The notes under the pieces: model-generated
What the model saw: the letters and a program-made list of their open reading frames with translations, nothing else
What the model was told of the DNA's origin: nothing
Databases searched by the model: none
Part shown: positions 33,641-44,207 of the stretch, one piece after another
How the letters are laid out: the number at the start of each line of letters is the position of its first letter
Numbering within the stretch: the stretch's first letter is position 1
Position numbers and translations under genes: made by a program
Assembly (NCBI GenBank): GCA_037833965.1
Contig: AP031353.1
Span: forward strand, 9,612,501-9,676,500
From: Marchantia polymorpha subsp. ruderalis
Lineage: Eukaryota > Streptophyta > Marchantiopsida > Marchantiales > Marchantiaceae
Length of the DNA stretch: 64,000 bases
Direction of reading: 5' to 3'

Positions 33641-35715
33641 TAAACTTGACTAATTTCATAGAGATTATCATATGTTAACATGTCATTGATTTAATTCGAT
33701 ATTTTTGACACCTTTTTGTGCGTAATTTAAGGAATTTTATTCTTGTAAAATTAAATAAAGAGTTGATCATGGTTATTTAAGTCATCACTAAATTAAGATT
33801 TTAAATATATATTTGAGAAAAATAATCATTCCATTCTAAATTTTATGAATGAATATCACTATTTTATTTATTTATTAAGTTTTAATGAAATATTTTGATT
33901 ACATGTTAGATTTGATTAAATTGACTTGGTAGATATATTTTGATTGGTTAGAATAAAACTAAGTTTGATTAGATCAAAATATTGAATTTTTATTTTCTTC
34001 ATGTTAATAGAAAAGAAAAGAAAATATAGAGATATTTTACAATTTTTTAAGTATGAAAGTAATAAAAGATTTGAAAATAAATTTTATTCCAGATCTTTGT
34101 ATGTAATTGTATCAAAATACATCATCCAATCATCTTTCTTAGATGATTTTAAATTCAAATAAATATTGTGATATTTAATCTCCAACTATTTAGTTTGTTT
34201 TACTCGTATCATGACCATAATTCAAACATTATAGAACTGCAGTTGATTAATTTTAATTAATTTAAGTTTTTTGAGTTTTGTTGGATTGTGATAAAGATGA
34301 TTAAATCAAATTATATTGTTTTTTATCTTAAGTTTTTACCTCGTTTGACAAGTTAAATATTATTTGATACTGCCATAAAATAGCATATAATCTCTTGTTT
34401 CAATCTGAATTGTTTTTTTCATGTCTGCATCTTTAATAAACATCATACAATATGTGTAGTTGGTATTTTTTGCGAATTCATTAATATTGGATTTGTAACC
34501 TAACCATAATGATCACTTATGCCTTGATAGAAAAATATTTATAACGTGGATTGAATAAAACTTTTCACAAATTTTTTACAATCTATCCGAAATCATAATT
34601 TAAGTACAAACTTACATAGTTACAATAATTGTATATAGAAATGTAATATTTTTATTATTATTAAAATGAAGAGTTTTAAATTTTTTTCATTTGGTAAGAT
34701 AATTTGAAGATATCACAATAGATTTAGTTTTTTATGATGGGTAAGATTTAAAGATCTACAAATTTAATTTTAATTTTTCAAAAATATCAAAACATGAATT
34801 AATTTAAAATGAGAGATTTTGATCAACATTTAAGTAGAAACTTGACATACATCATAATTTTAAAAACTTCCACACAAATTTTTTTAAAAACTTTACAGGA
34901 ATAATCGGAAAAAGGATATTGCAAATAATTATTGTCTTTGCAATATATACTTTATATATCAAATTTTTGTGAAAATAATTCATAAAATTATAGAAAATTT
35001 TCTTTCACATGTTTAAAAAAAATTAATATGCATGATTTTTTGATCGAACGATACATTATTCACAATCATATATGATCAATATTTTATCTTTCAATGCATG
35101 ATTTAAAAGAAATCTCATCTACCGTAGAATAACCTATTTTTTGTATTTTTCTGGTATTGTTGTCATAATATTCATCACTTGTAAATTTTCATTCTAAATA
35201 TATCATACAGTTGTTGACTTACTTTCTCATCATATGCTAGAAATTAAATTGTCAAATTACTAACATGTCTAATTTAAATTTTTTTTAAAATTCATGATTA
35301 TGAACTTTTAACATGAACATTTCAATTTGAAATTTTACCTTGACCGTTTGAAGATTATGCATTATAAATCTGATAATTTCTTTACGAAAGTCTAGATCAA
35401 TGAAAAAAGCTTTGTAATTGCATCCACAATTAATAAAAGAAGATATCAATCAAATCAAGTAGAACAACTTCAGCATTTTAAAAATATGAAATTTTTAATC
35501 ACGAATTTAATCTAGAATCATTCAAGTTATATAATCCACTTCAAAACATTCACCAAAATGTCACTACACACATAGCATAAAAAAATTTGAATTGAATGAA
35601 ACTAGTTATGAGCCACAAGATCAAAAACAAATTCAAATGACATATGAGTTAAAAAATGCAACATGTCAAATTCAAAAGTTGTACCTTTATCAGACTTAAA
35701 TCAATCTGTGTACTT

Positions 35716-36424
35716 TGATGTTTAGAGTTTCTAAGCACTCGGATTCGGTCCAGCGACTGGCTGACGTTGACTACACTATGATGATTGCTATATATCCTCA
35801 TTCATGTAACAAAATGGATCTAGGTTTTGTGATTATAATTTACATAAATTGAAGTCCTTTCTTCGTCTCAGTTTTGATTTTAATATTCGTTTTCAGACAA
35901 CTCGACTTGAAAAATTTACAAAATAACCTATGTACTACTTAACTGCCGGAGTTTTCATGCGATTGTGCATATTTGACATTTGTGCACATTTGCATTTAGT
36001 CAACCTAATCGCTCACAGGGTCCCTCTACATTCAACTTTGACTTATCCATGTAAAGGTAATACTTTCTTGTCATGAGTCCTTCAATAGCAGTTGGACACA
36101 TAGATCCAGCATTTGGTGCACACTCAGCAAGCTTAGATCTATGGTCGTGTCTCATTCCATGGAGTATTTATGTACATAAAAAACATCAATTACCCTTCAG
36201 CAATACAGTAGTTGCCACAAACTTCACATCTAAGGGTTTGGTGTTGACTTACATTGGGAATCTGATCCCGCAACTTAACCAGATAATACACTAAGTCCTC
36301 ACCACTTGACTAATTTATACAGTTAGTGCGGTGTTATCCTTGGATCTGAAAAGAATGTGACGGCAAATTCGCGGATCAGTCAAAACTTAGGGATCTTCAG
36401 CTCCTCACCCCAAAATCTCACCGG
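35716..36424. repeat. NLR1 3' flank, shared with NLR2 3' flank
   Basis: Starting near 35720 the sequence is much closer to its U2 counterpart (from about 54060) than the AT-rich block is. It is presumably 3' UTR and flank of NLR1. A 73-codon plus-strand frame at 36073-36294 has a relative at 54466-54681, but the similarity there is no higher than in the surrounding non-coding sequence. Confidence 0.6.
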
Positions 36425-39400
36425 TCAGACTCTTATCGTCAGCCGGTTCTGTGCCACGAGTGCAGTGAATTCTGGAGAGAGATTTTTACGAGCTCCACAT
36501 CCAAGAAGATGCAAGATCCGTAGTTTGGGTAGTGACGCGAGGGAAGGAGGGAGCTCAATAACAGACTTGTTTTTTCCAAGGTGGAGCTCCTCGAGGTCTG
36601 TAAACACGCTCCAGTCGAAAGTTTCGTCCAGTTTCAGCTGAGAACACGAACTTAGATCTATATACTGCAGCTTCATCAGGGAATTCAAGGTCAGTGGCAA
36701 TTTCTCCATCTGAAACCAATAGCTCATTATCAAGATCCGTAAAGCGGGCATAGCACCCGAGCAGAGCACTGGAAATTCGTCCATTGATACTTCGACACAA
36801 GCACTCATGGCCAGCTCTGTGAGAGATGGAAATCCATCTGGTCGACCAAAAGACTTTGGTAGTTGCTTGATGAGTCGACAGCGAGATATATCAAGACACT
36901 CGAGGTTTGGAAGCTCATCAAGAGCAGGAAGATGTTTCAAGGACCAGCAGCTCTTGAGATCTAGCCGTCGGAGCTCTGGCAGTGACTCGACTCCAAGTGG
37001 AAGGCTCAAGAGGTCTTTGCACCAGCTTAGATCTAATGTTTGCAGGGCAGTTAGATTTGAAATGTCAGGAAGAGAGCTAACTCGGATGAAGTTGACTTGC
37101 AGATGCCGGAGGCTCTTAAGGCTCTTAAGGCAACTAAGCTGGAGAGGCAACGGGTATGACGGTCCAGGTAGAATGGAAAGGTTGCTGATTTTCAACGTTG
37201 TCAAAGATGTCAGCGAGGCTACATCCTGGAGATTAGCGGCAGGCTTAATCGGCTTAATGTACTTCGGCAAAGCACGTCTGGTGCTCTTAGGCCCGTCCCA
37301 CACGTTAGTCAAAAAAAGATTCAGATTTTCTAGTTTTCTGAGATCCTTGATGGTTCTAGGCAACGAAACCAACTTTTTGCAATGATCCAATTGAAGATCC
37401 CGAAGTTCTTCCAACTTGCAAATAGTACCTGGGACGCTCTTAAGCTCCTCGCAACCTGAGAGGTTAAGAAGAACCAGGCGTTTCATAGTGCTAAAGGCTG
37501 CGTCGGGTATCTCTTCAATACTTGTACGGCTGAGATCCAGTACCCTCAGTTGCTTCAAGTCCAGAAAGAATCCTCGAGGCAGCAACGATAGATTCTTGTT
37601 CCTTCTCAGAAGCAGCACTCGGAGCTCAGGGGCAGCCAGATGAGACGGTAGCTCCTCTATCAGATTATCCATCAACGACAACCTTTTTGCTGAAAGATGC
37701 TTTCTCTCGACTTCGTTGTCAGGAATCCACCCTTGCGGAAATGTCTCCAACTGCATCCCCGGTTTATACAGACAGACCCGCTCATGTACCACCTTGTCGT
37801 GTTCCAGGTTGTACCGAGCCAGGTCCCGGAGCACATCGTGAACTTTGAAGGTCATGAATCCACGAGGAGGAAAGTCCCTAAACATCTTTATATACTCTAG
37901 AACTTCATCACCATCATAAGTAGATGGCCTTCCGATTTTCATTTCAATCAAGCATCTTGCAATGAGCCAGCCCAAAAGCTCATAAGCCTCATCCTCAGGG
38001 GAATAATCTTTCCGTCCTCCAACTATTCCATCTCCCACCCACAAACTGATCAGATCATCCACGAATTCGACACTTGCGTCTTCGGGATACGCAGCAAAGT
38101 AGTAGAAGCAATCTTTCAGATGAGGATGCGTTTCGGACAAATCGTCAACGCTGGGTTGCAAGCGATGATAGAGTTGCATTTCATGGTCGGAGCTGAGTGT
38201 CTCGGCGTTCTTCAGCTTCTTCAACGTCAGATCCCAAATGCGCTTGTCCCTCTTGCCGGCCATCGTCCCTCCGATGACTTTCAGGGCTAAGGGGAGCCCC
38301 TTGCACTCTGCCGCCACATCCTCAGCTGGTTTGCGTAAATTTTTCGGAACGTTGCTCACACCCGAAAAGGCATGCCAACAGAAAAGCCTGAAGCTATCCT
38401 CTGGTTTCAGCATGCGCACTTCAATTTTCGTAGCGTGTTTCCTGTCCAGTAACTCTTTACTGCGCGTGGTCACCAAGATTTTGCTCCCAGACGAAGATGG
38501 ATGATTCACAAATGCATCGAAGACATCCAAAATTCTCCACTCCCATACATCATCCAACACCAGCAACAGCTTCTTCCATTTCCCTTGAAGTTGAAGTGCA
38601 TGGCATACTTGCTGTGTATAGTCCTGTTCTTGCTGTGTATAGTCCTGTTCGGAACTGGGGGGTGGGGGCAGCATTCTCAACAGAGATCGGAGAATCTCTT
38701 CGATGTTTGGATCCCGAGCAACTGTTAACCAGAAAATCCTGCCCTCGAAATGTTGCTTCAGTTGGGGATCATTTACCAGTCTTGAGGTCAACAGGGTTTT
38801 TCCAGCACCACCCATGGACCAAAGCCCTACCCACTGACCTCCATCTTCTTCGAGGAGAATTGACCTCGCAGAGTCCAAAAGCTCATCGCCACCAAAAACC
38901 CGAGCGCTGATCTGGCGTTCAAACTGATGTTGTGGAGACGGAAATACATCTGCAGAACTTCCGGTTGCTGAACCTTGAGTCTGTGTCAAGAAGTGCTCGT
39001 CGGCTTGTGCTCTGATATCCTCAAATGCACGTTCAGGTGTGATGGTTGCATATCGTCTGCCATAGTTGGTGCTGGTAGGGGTGTTGACTGTCACCCTTGT
39101 GATCCGAGAGAGGTTTGCACAGCGAATCTCGTGTAGCAGATCACACTGTACTTGATTTGACTTCCTCCAGCTCTCTTGCATATCAGCCCGTATCTTCTTC
39201 ACTTCGTCAGTAGTCTCCTTTGTGTATCCCAGCTGAACCAGCGGTGCTTGCCCCACAAGATCGGTGATTCCCTTAGTCACTTCATCGAGTTTCTTGGAGA
39301 TGGATCTGTTCTTCACGATGTTCCATTGCATGGATCCCTGGCTGATGCACTCACGCGCCACTACTTCCGCTTCTTCCAGTCGGGATCGAAGTTTCTCCAG

Positions 39401-39610
39401 CCACTCTTTTACAGGCGTTGACTTGTTCTGACCCTGCTCTTTTTTTGAGCTATCACATAGGAATTGCACAAGTGGTGCCAACTCCTCAAGCAGCACGAGC
39501 AATGCCTTACAATTTTTGTTACGATCCACAGCTTGCTTGACTGCATCGATCACCCCCTGAAGCAACCGCTCGACTCCAATGCCGATGACAACGCTTACAA
39601 GCTCAGCCAT
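36425..39610 (-). CDS. NLR immune receptor NLR1 with RPW8-like coiled-coil, NB-ARC and LRRs
   Basis: A single-exon gene of 1061 residues from the ATG at 39610 (MAELVSVVIG). An ATG 40 codons upstream is open here (39730), but the same stretch is frameshifted in NLR2, so the inner start is preferred. Residues 1-125 resemble the RPW8/ADR1-type helical domain (repeated Leu/Val faces, WLEKLRSRLEEAE, WNIVKNRSISKKL). NB-ARC at about 225-560: P-loop SMGGAGKT, kinase-2 LLLVLDDVW, RNBS-B GSKILVTTRS, GLPL CKGLPLAL, RNBS-D CFYYFAAYPED and an MHD-type motif reading VHD. From about 640 to the end there are leucine-rich repeats (LRVLDLSRTSIEEIP, LPELRRLDLKSC). Known role of the family: ATP-switch receptors or helpers that trigger cell-death defence at membranes. 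No break was seen. The closest relative here is NLR2 (about 90% or more by eye). Confidence 0.93.
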   Translation of the reverse strand: MAELVSVVIGIGVERLLQGVIDAVKQAVDRNKNCKALLVLLEELAPLVQFLCDSSKKEQGQNKSTPVKEWLEKLRSRLEEAEVVARECISQGSMQWNIVKNRSISKKLDEVTKGITDLVGQAPLVQLGYTKETTDEVKKIRADMQESWRKSNQVQCDLLHEIRCANLSRITRVTVNTPTSTNYGRRYATITPERAFEDIRAQADEHFLTQTQGSATGSSADVFPSPQHQFERQISARVFGGDELLDSARSILLEEDGGQWVGLWSMGGAGKTLLTSRLVNDPQLKQHFEGRIFWLTVARDPNIEEILRSLLRMLPPPPSSEQDYTQQEQDYTQQVCHALQLQGKWKKLLLVLDDVWEWRILDVFDAFVNHPSSSGSKILVTTRSKELLDRKHATKIEVRMLKPEDSFRLFCWHAFSGVSNVPKNLRKPAEDVAAECKGLPLALKVIGGTMAGKRDKRIWDLTLKKLKNAETLSSDHEMQLYHRLQPSVDDLSETHPHLKDCFYYFAAYPEDASVEFVDDLISLWVGDGIVGGRKDYSPEDEAYELLGWLIARCLIEMKIGRPSTYDGDEVLEYIKMFRDFPPRGFMTFKVHDVLRDLARYNLEHDKVVHERVCLYKPGMQLETFPQGWIPDNEVERKHLSAKRLSLMDNLIEELPSHLAAPELRVLLLRRNKNLSLLPRGFFLDLKQLRVLDLSRTSIEEIPDAAFSTMKRLVLLNLSGCEELKSVPGTICKLEELRDLQLDHCKKLVSLPRTIKDLRKLENLNLFLTNVWDGPKSTRRALPKYIKPIKPAANLQDVASLTSLTTLKISNLSILPGPSYPLPLQLSCLKSLKSLRHLQVNFIRVSSLPDISNLTALQTLDLSWCKDLLSLPLGVESLPELRRLDLKSCWSLKHLPALDELPNLECLDISRCRLIKQLPKSFGRPDGFPSLTELAMSACVEVSMDEFPVLCSGAMPALRILIMSYWFQMEKLPLTLNSLMKLQYIDLSSCSQLKLDETFDWSVFTDLEELHLGKNKSVIELPPSLASLPKLRILHLLGCGARKNLSPEFTALVAQNRLTIRV
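38609..38650. repeat. 21-bp in-frame tandem duplication inside NLR1
   Basis: The unit 38609-38629 is repeated exactly at 38630-38650. On the minus strand it encodes a doubled heptad (EQDYTQQ twice) between the P-loop and kinase-2 motifs. NLR2 has one diverged copy (EEVYAQQ) at this place, so the duplication is recent and NLR1-specific. Confidence 0.95.
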
Positions 39611-41037
39611 TGCAACGTAATTGTTGTAGACTGCAGCTGCTCCCTCGAGTGACAAACCGTATGGCCCCACACCTACAGACAAATTGCCCGGACAATGTGG
39701 TCCTCTGTAATTAGGGTCTGTAATTAGCATCTGTTTAGAACGTTGAGCTTGTAATCTCTTAAATAGCTTTTTTAAGACAACTTACAAATAATTCCCAAAT
39801 TTGGATTACTATCTTCCGCTAGTACTAAGATATATCTGACTATCCCTTGAGCCTTGAGGTACTTTTAATTGGAGATACCTTTACATGAATGACGGTAAGG
39901 GGTGTGTACGAGAGATTGCATAATTATAACATTGTCAATAATTTTCAGAGTTCACAATCACATCTTGTCAATTTTCTAAGGGCTGGAATCCTATGATGTG
40001 GGAGATGAGTAAACATTTCAACTTATTTCAAGTGGGTCTAAGTTTAAGTTTGTGGGTTGTCATGGCTAGAGGATTCTGATATCCAACTGTTGCTGGCATT
40101 GCTGATAATTGAATATTAGAATTTCTAGAATTTATAAAAGACCTAGATCTAGATCTAGACCTGTTGTAGAGACATGATCTAGAAATGATAGCGAACTATT
40201 GATGTTCACTATCATGGGATGAGAAAACGCAAGAGGTTTAGGCATGAAGCTTCAGAGAGAAGCAGTTCACAAACCTGTATCGTCTAGGGTGAAATGATCG
40301 CTACTTACCACCAATATGGAATCCAACAAGCAGACAACCGAACCGAGATTATTGCGATGGACAGTATTTCCCAGGCAATTTTGCATCCCACCTTCACGTC
40401 CTACAAAGTATTGGACCCACAACGCCCTGAACAGAGCAAGCAACACAGCCAATTCCATGTCAGTCTGACACAATGAATGCACTTTCTCCATGCGAGTGCA
40501 GCTTCGGGGCATCTGGAAATGAAATCTTCTGATGACTGAGATCTTTGCTGCAGAGAGACATGATTTCATGAGAAGACGAGTAATCGTCAGATGAATCACA
40601 ATAGGCGTCCTTAAGAGTGACGAAGTACAGATGCTTCTGAGTGGGGATGTTCAGCAGAGGTACTTCGTTTCCACATAAGAAATCAAATTGACATGGTCGA
40701 GATTCTGATCACGTGTGCGGGCTGAAAACCTTGCCATCAGCGAAACTAAAACTATTTCTCAATTTTCTAGTTTTATGCTCATCCGCGTCTTATGAGCATG
40801 TGGTTACCTGCGTGCTGGCTTGGTGCTGAATCGGTGTCCTTCGTGTCTTGTGCATAAACTTTCCTTCCCGTTATCGCTCGCATTCCATCGACGAAGCTCA
40901 CCGAGCGTGGAGGGCCATTGGAGCACGAGTGCACTCTGTGTGAGACAGGAGTGCGAATGCTCACATTGTATGTCAGTGTCCCCCGTTGACTTTTGAGTCA
41001 GGTGTAATAGTGTGCCCGTCTGACAAGACTTTTCAGT
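39611..41037. repeat. NLR1 upstream segment, conserved in U2 and partly in U3
   Basis: This is the 5' flank of minus-strand NLR1. Matches to U2 run from about 58064 to 59178. U3 matches 39611-39740, lacks about 825 bp, and resumes at about 40570 (U3 46580). The last 250 bp are the most conserved part and hold the small open frame listed next. Promoter elements cannot be assigned. Confidence 0.7.
40779..40964 (-). CDS. Conserved small open frame upstream of NLR1 (60 codons, uncertain)
   Basis: A frame starting MSIRTPVSHRVHSCSNG and ending HAGNHMLIRRG recurs in U3 (inside 46793-47050) and U2 (58933-59118) with few changes. The nucleotide identity of about 190 bp is higher than in the flanks. 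The sequence CAG/GTAACC at about 40806 is a good minus-strand splice donor and is kept in all three copies, so this may be an exon of a small gene or of an NLR leader rather than a complete protein. No family is recognised. Confidence 0.35.
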   Translation of the reverse strand: MSIRTPVSHRVHSCSNGPPRSVSFVDGMRAITGRKVYAQDTKDTDSAPSQHAGNHMLIRRG

Positions 41038-43491
41038 AAAGCCACCCTGACCGTATGCCTGCGGGCTGACGGCCGTTCATACGAACACCGTTCGGGGCTC
41101 GCCGTCAGTCACACCTTTCAGCCGGACGGACTGATAACTTGATTGCGGTGAGCTGGTTGGTTTGGAGACGGAGGATGTCCAGACCAACTAAATTTCTTTG
41201 CTTTCCCGAATCTTCTGTCTCTAGTCTTCTATTCGAACCCTCGTTTTTCTTGTTGCTGTCCGCTTTCTTCAGGAGCCAAATGCTTTGAGAAGTGATGATG
41301 TCAACGCTGCAGTAGTCTGCTCAACGATGAGTGATATCGGAGTGCCATCGATGCTATCTTTGCTGTGTATTGTGGTGGCGAATTGTTCGGCCCATCAGTG
41401 TCTGCCAATCCCAAAGTTAAATAATGCGATGTCAAATAACTTCCTACTGACAACGCTGTCAAAACAATATCCGAGCACTCAAATGAAAACTCTGGTAGGC
41501 ATAGAAGTGACTGTTACTGTGGCGTGTTCACTTGTTTCACGATCTTTCACTTACATTTCGCGATTGGAAGCTTTACAATCGAGCTGTTGTTAAAGCAAGC
41601 CACTGTTTTTCGAAATACGAAACTACTTGTACTTTGATGAATCCAATTATCACTAAGGATATAGACGATCCATGTCGGAATGATTATTACTTTTGTGAGC
41701 ATGCAACCCAATCAACGTCACTGGATAGACCGTATTGTGTCGCCTGTGAGTGTGAGCTTTGACATGTACCTTCTTTCGGAACAGGAATTTCGGAAGGTAA
41801 CTGATGGTACTTTGGGGCTTCATATCAATCAATGCACAATTCATTCCTTTGGCTCATTAACTCTTGAATACATGTTCGTTTTATAAAACCCCAGTTTTAC
41901 ATATGATAGTCTCCAGCAAGCGGATGACAGATATTAGGGCTTTGTTTATAGCTCAGCGTAAATTGGAATTCACGAAATCAACGAATGAGAACATACCAAC
42001 GGAGACAAGCCTAGATCAAAATTTTAAAACACCAGTCGCTAAGTGATTAACATCAGGCACACCGAACACTAGAGAGCCCTGGATTCGATAATTACAAGAA
42101 GAGAAGTTTTTTCACTCGCATTTAGGTAGCGCACTGTCTGAACTGTGTTGATGGCCTATCATCACAGCAAGAAGACTACACACGAAGCCAACAGATTGAT
42201 AGGCAGGTTCAATCAGTATCCCATAATCAGAAGACATTTTGAAAATCCTACGTACGTATCCATTTTACATTCCATCAAGAATCCTTATTAATCTTCGAAT
42301 TATTAACCCTACTGACGATACTGCTGCGATATATATCAAGCCTTGTGAATTTCACGTAATGTACAATTGTCGATAGAAAAGCACCGTATGCTAAAATGCT
42401 AAACTGGCTCATCGCATGTAATCAGCGTATATCTTTGTTTCTTTCTTGATACCTCTCTAGAACACTTTTTGTGTGGCTGGGTTGCACTCAACATGCAATT
42501 ATTCACAGCTTAATGCAGAAAATCTTCTATGAAGCCCTGGAAGTTAAAGGAAGAATAAATAAAGATATTCCATAAATAATTTACTGTTAGTTTTATGGCT
42601 GCATATCTCCTTGAAGATTTGGTCTCTCGTCTTTATGGCATGTCCCTCACTACTAAACCCAGCCAAAGCTGGATTTACTCATAAATCCCTGCCTCACTAC
42701 ACAACCCAGCCAAAGCATCTGCCAGTTTGAAAATGCTTTGAATAGAAAGGAACAGAAATGATGCTTTTACGTGAAAGCGGGTAATTCTCCATACGATGTT
42801 CTTCTGCGCGTCCAAGGCCACCAAGGAAGATCATTACATCTGAGATTGGAGCAAGGAGCAGCAGGCCAGCGGTCTTCAAATGCTAAGTTGAGATTCGCCG
42901 AAAATGATAAGGACGAGAGGAGTCGCCAGTTCGCAACCGGTATCCTTCGAAGAATCGACTCGTGTGAATCGGCTTGGAATCAACACGGCCTATGGTCAAC
43001 TTAACCACAAATCAGCTATCATAATCCTCCACGCAAAGGATTATTGCGTGAAGGATCTATCAGTCACATGGATTACTGGCACTCCAGAGACCTTCTTTCT
43101 ACCCACTCTGTAATCAACACCACCCTTCTAAGAGTGGTCCGTTGTGTGAATCGGTTTGAGAGAAGCTCCCACTTCCACCTCAATCAACGTCCACGTTTAA
43201 AAACATGGAATGCCCTGCGGATGCAGCTATAATATTGCTCCTGAAAGAGAAGAAAATTGGACAAGAAGAGTGAGGGTTAGAATAGAATACTAGAGAGAAG
43301 AGGCAGGAAAGTCAAGAGCTTGTCAGCTACGCCGAGTCCAGACCAAGTACTCTCGCACACCTCAGTGAACTTTAGCCACTAACTTAGCAGTCCCTTCCGT
43401 ACCAACGGTGTGCGTAACGGCGAGGACACAAAGGTGTTCGTATGAACGTACCCGGCCGTATGCGGAAAGCGAATACGGTCGGGGTGGCTTT
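41038..43491. mobile_element. TIR DNA transposon E1, U1 copy (non-autonomous, MULE-like)
   Basis: The left end AAAGCCACCCTGACCGTATG and the right end (reverse complement AAAGCCACCCCGACCGTAT) are inverted. Similarity continues inward for about 95 bp (GTTCATACGAACACC, TCGCCGT, CACACC). The outer phrase ACAAGACTTTT / AAAAGTCTTGT is also inverted, so the true end may be about 15 bp further out. No transposase frame is present in 2.45 kb. The interior looks transcript-like and GC-mixed, so it may be captured host sequence. The same element sits at the same place in U2 and so predates the duplication. No clear target duplication was seen. The Mutator-like call rests on the long TIRs and on sister element E2. 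Confidence 0.75.
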
Positions 43492-43834
43492 GTACAAAAG
43501 TCTTGTAAGCGCCACCTGAGCTCTTCGCTGTGGCTGGCTGTGTGTGTAAGTAGCGGCAACTCGTAACTTTCTAGGGCTTTTTTGCATAAGGGCACTGCGG
43601 CTACACCTAGGGGAGTTGTCAGATCTGACAATTCTTCCAACACTAGACCGCTGCCAAATCAAAGACAGCTCTATCCACGATTCTAGAAAATTGTCCAGAA
43701 GAGTTAAACAAAGGTCTCAACAAAACTTGCGGCTATTAGGGCAAGGTCTCAAAATAGCAGCTCTGAAGTAGGTTAAACATATTGCTGAAGAAGGGAAAGA
43801 GCCATGGGGATACAATTTCTCTCTTTCTTGTAGA
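43492..43834. repeat. Flank conserved in U1, U3 and U2 (GCGCCACCTGAGC...CTAGGGGAG)
   Basis: This sequence recurs at about 47108-47455 and at 63885-64000, where it runs off the window. It contains a minus-strand frame starting LEELSDLTTPLGVAAVPL and passing through LESYELPLLTHTASHSE, readable in all three copies. It holds the uninterrupted site AGTCTTGTAAG (43499-43509) that was duplicated by E2 insertion in U2. Coding status is undecided. Confidence 0.65.
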
Positions 43835-43844
43835 GGGGTATATG

Positions 43845-44197
43845 CAGATATGGTTATAACAGCCAAAATTACCTAAATATGGTTAATTTAGTTTCTTAAA
43901 AAATTAATTTAATCTAATAAAAACTAAATTTAGGCTAATTTAACTTCTAAAATGTAATCTAGTCTATTAAAGTTTTTTCTCTAAAAAATTAAATGTAGAA
44001 ATTATTTTAAAAACTTTTTTTACATTAATTTAGAAATAATATATCAAAATATCCATCAGTTTTACACAGATGTCCCCTTCCCATTGGTTGCAACATGCAA
44101 GCACCAAATCACACCTACCTCCATTTAGGCGCCTAATCACCGGACCATTTAACTAATTTAGGCCACGATATATAAGATCGCCTAATACAACCATGAG
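43845..44197. mobile_element. 353-bp AT-rich MITE with 10-bp target duplication
   Basis: GGGGTATATG flanks the insert exactly, at 43835-43844 and 44198-44207. Unit U3 has the uninterrupted site (GGGTATATG at 47456-47464), with matching sequence on both sides. The ends are imperfect inverted repeats (ATGGTTATAACAGCC near the left; reverse complement of the right end ATGGTTGTATTAGGC). Size, AT richness and a 10-bp duplication suggest a Mutator-type MITE. Confidence 0.85.
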
Positions 44198-44207
44198 GGG
44201 GTATATG

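Larger units (their letters stand above)
27540..35715. repeat. AT-rich block A, gene-free, diverged relative of block B
   Basis: About 8 kb of extremely AT-rich DNA with no open frame above about 90 codons. Colinear, diverged matches to block B are visible, for example 28830 with 49310, 29340 with 49797, 31920 with 51030, 32110 with 51310 and 35440 with 53860. A TA/CA microsatellite lies near 30228-30250. The order of matches shows that this block and the adjacent NLR were duplicated together. Origin is unknown: heavily decayed transposable elements (loss of methylated C) fit the base composition, but I saw no family-defining motif. Confidence 0.7.

Noticed and set aside
27540-35715. AT-rich block as organelle DNA or a large-virus insertion
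   Set aside because: No organelle genes, rRNA or tRNA, and no long frames or viral core-gene motifs. Composition alone cannot support either reading.
36073-36294. Frame shared by both NLR 3' flanks (ASLDLWSCLIPWS)
   Set aside because: It is conserved to the same degree as surrounding non-coding flank and has no start, stop or splice context kept between copies.
36357-39652. Many plus-strand open frames opposite NLR1 (and likewise opposite NLR2)
   Set aside because: They are antisense shadows of the long NLR reading frames. They carry no family motif and shift with every indel between the two copies.
39611-39730. Forty-codon N-terminal extension of NLR1 (start at 39730)
   Set aside because: The same stretch in NLR2 is frameshifted and stopped while the gene body is intact, so the inner ATG (MAELVS) is the likelier start.
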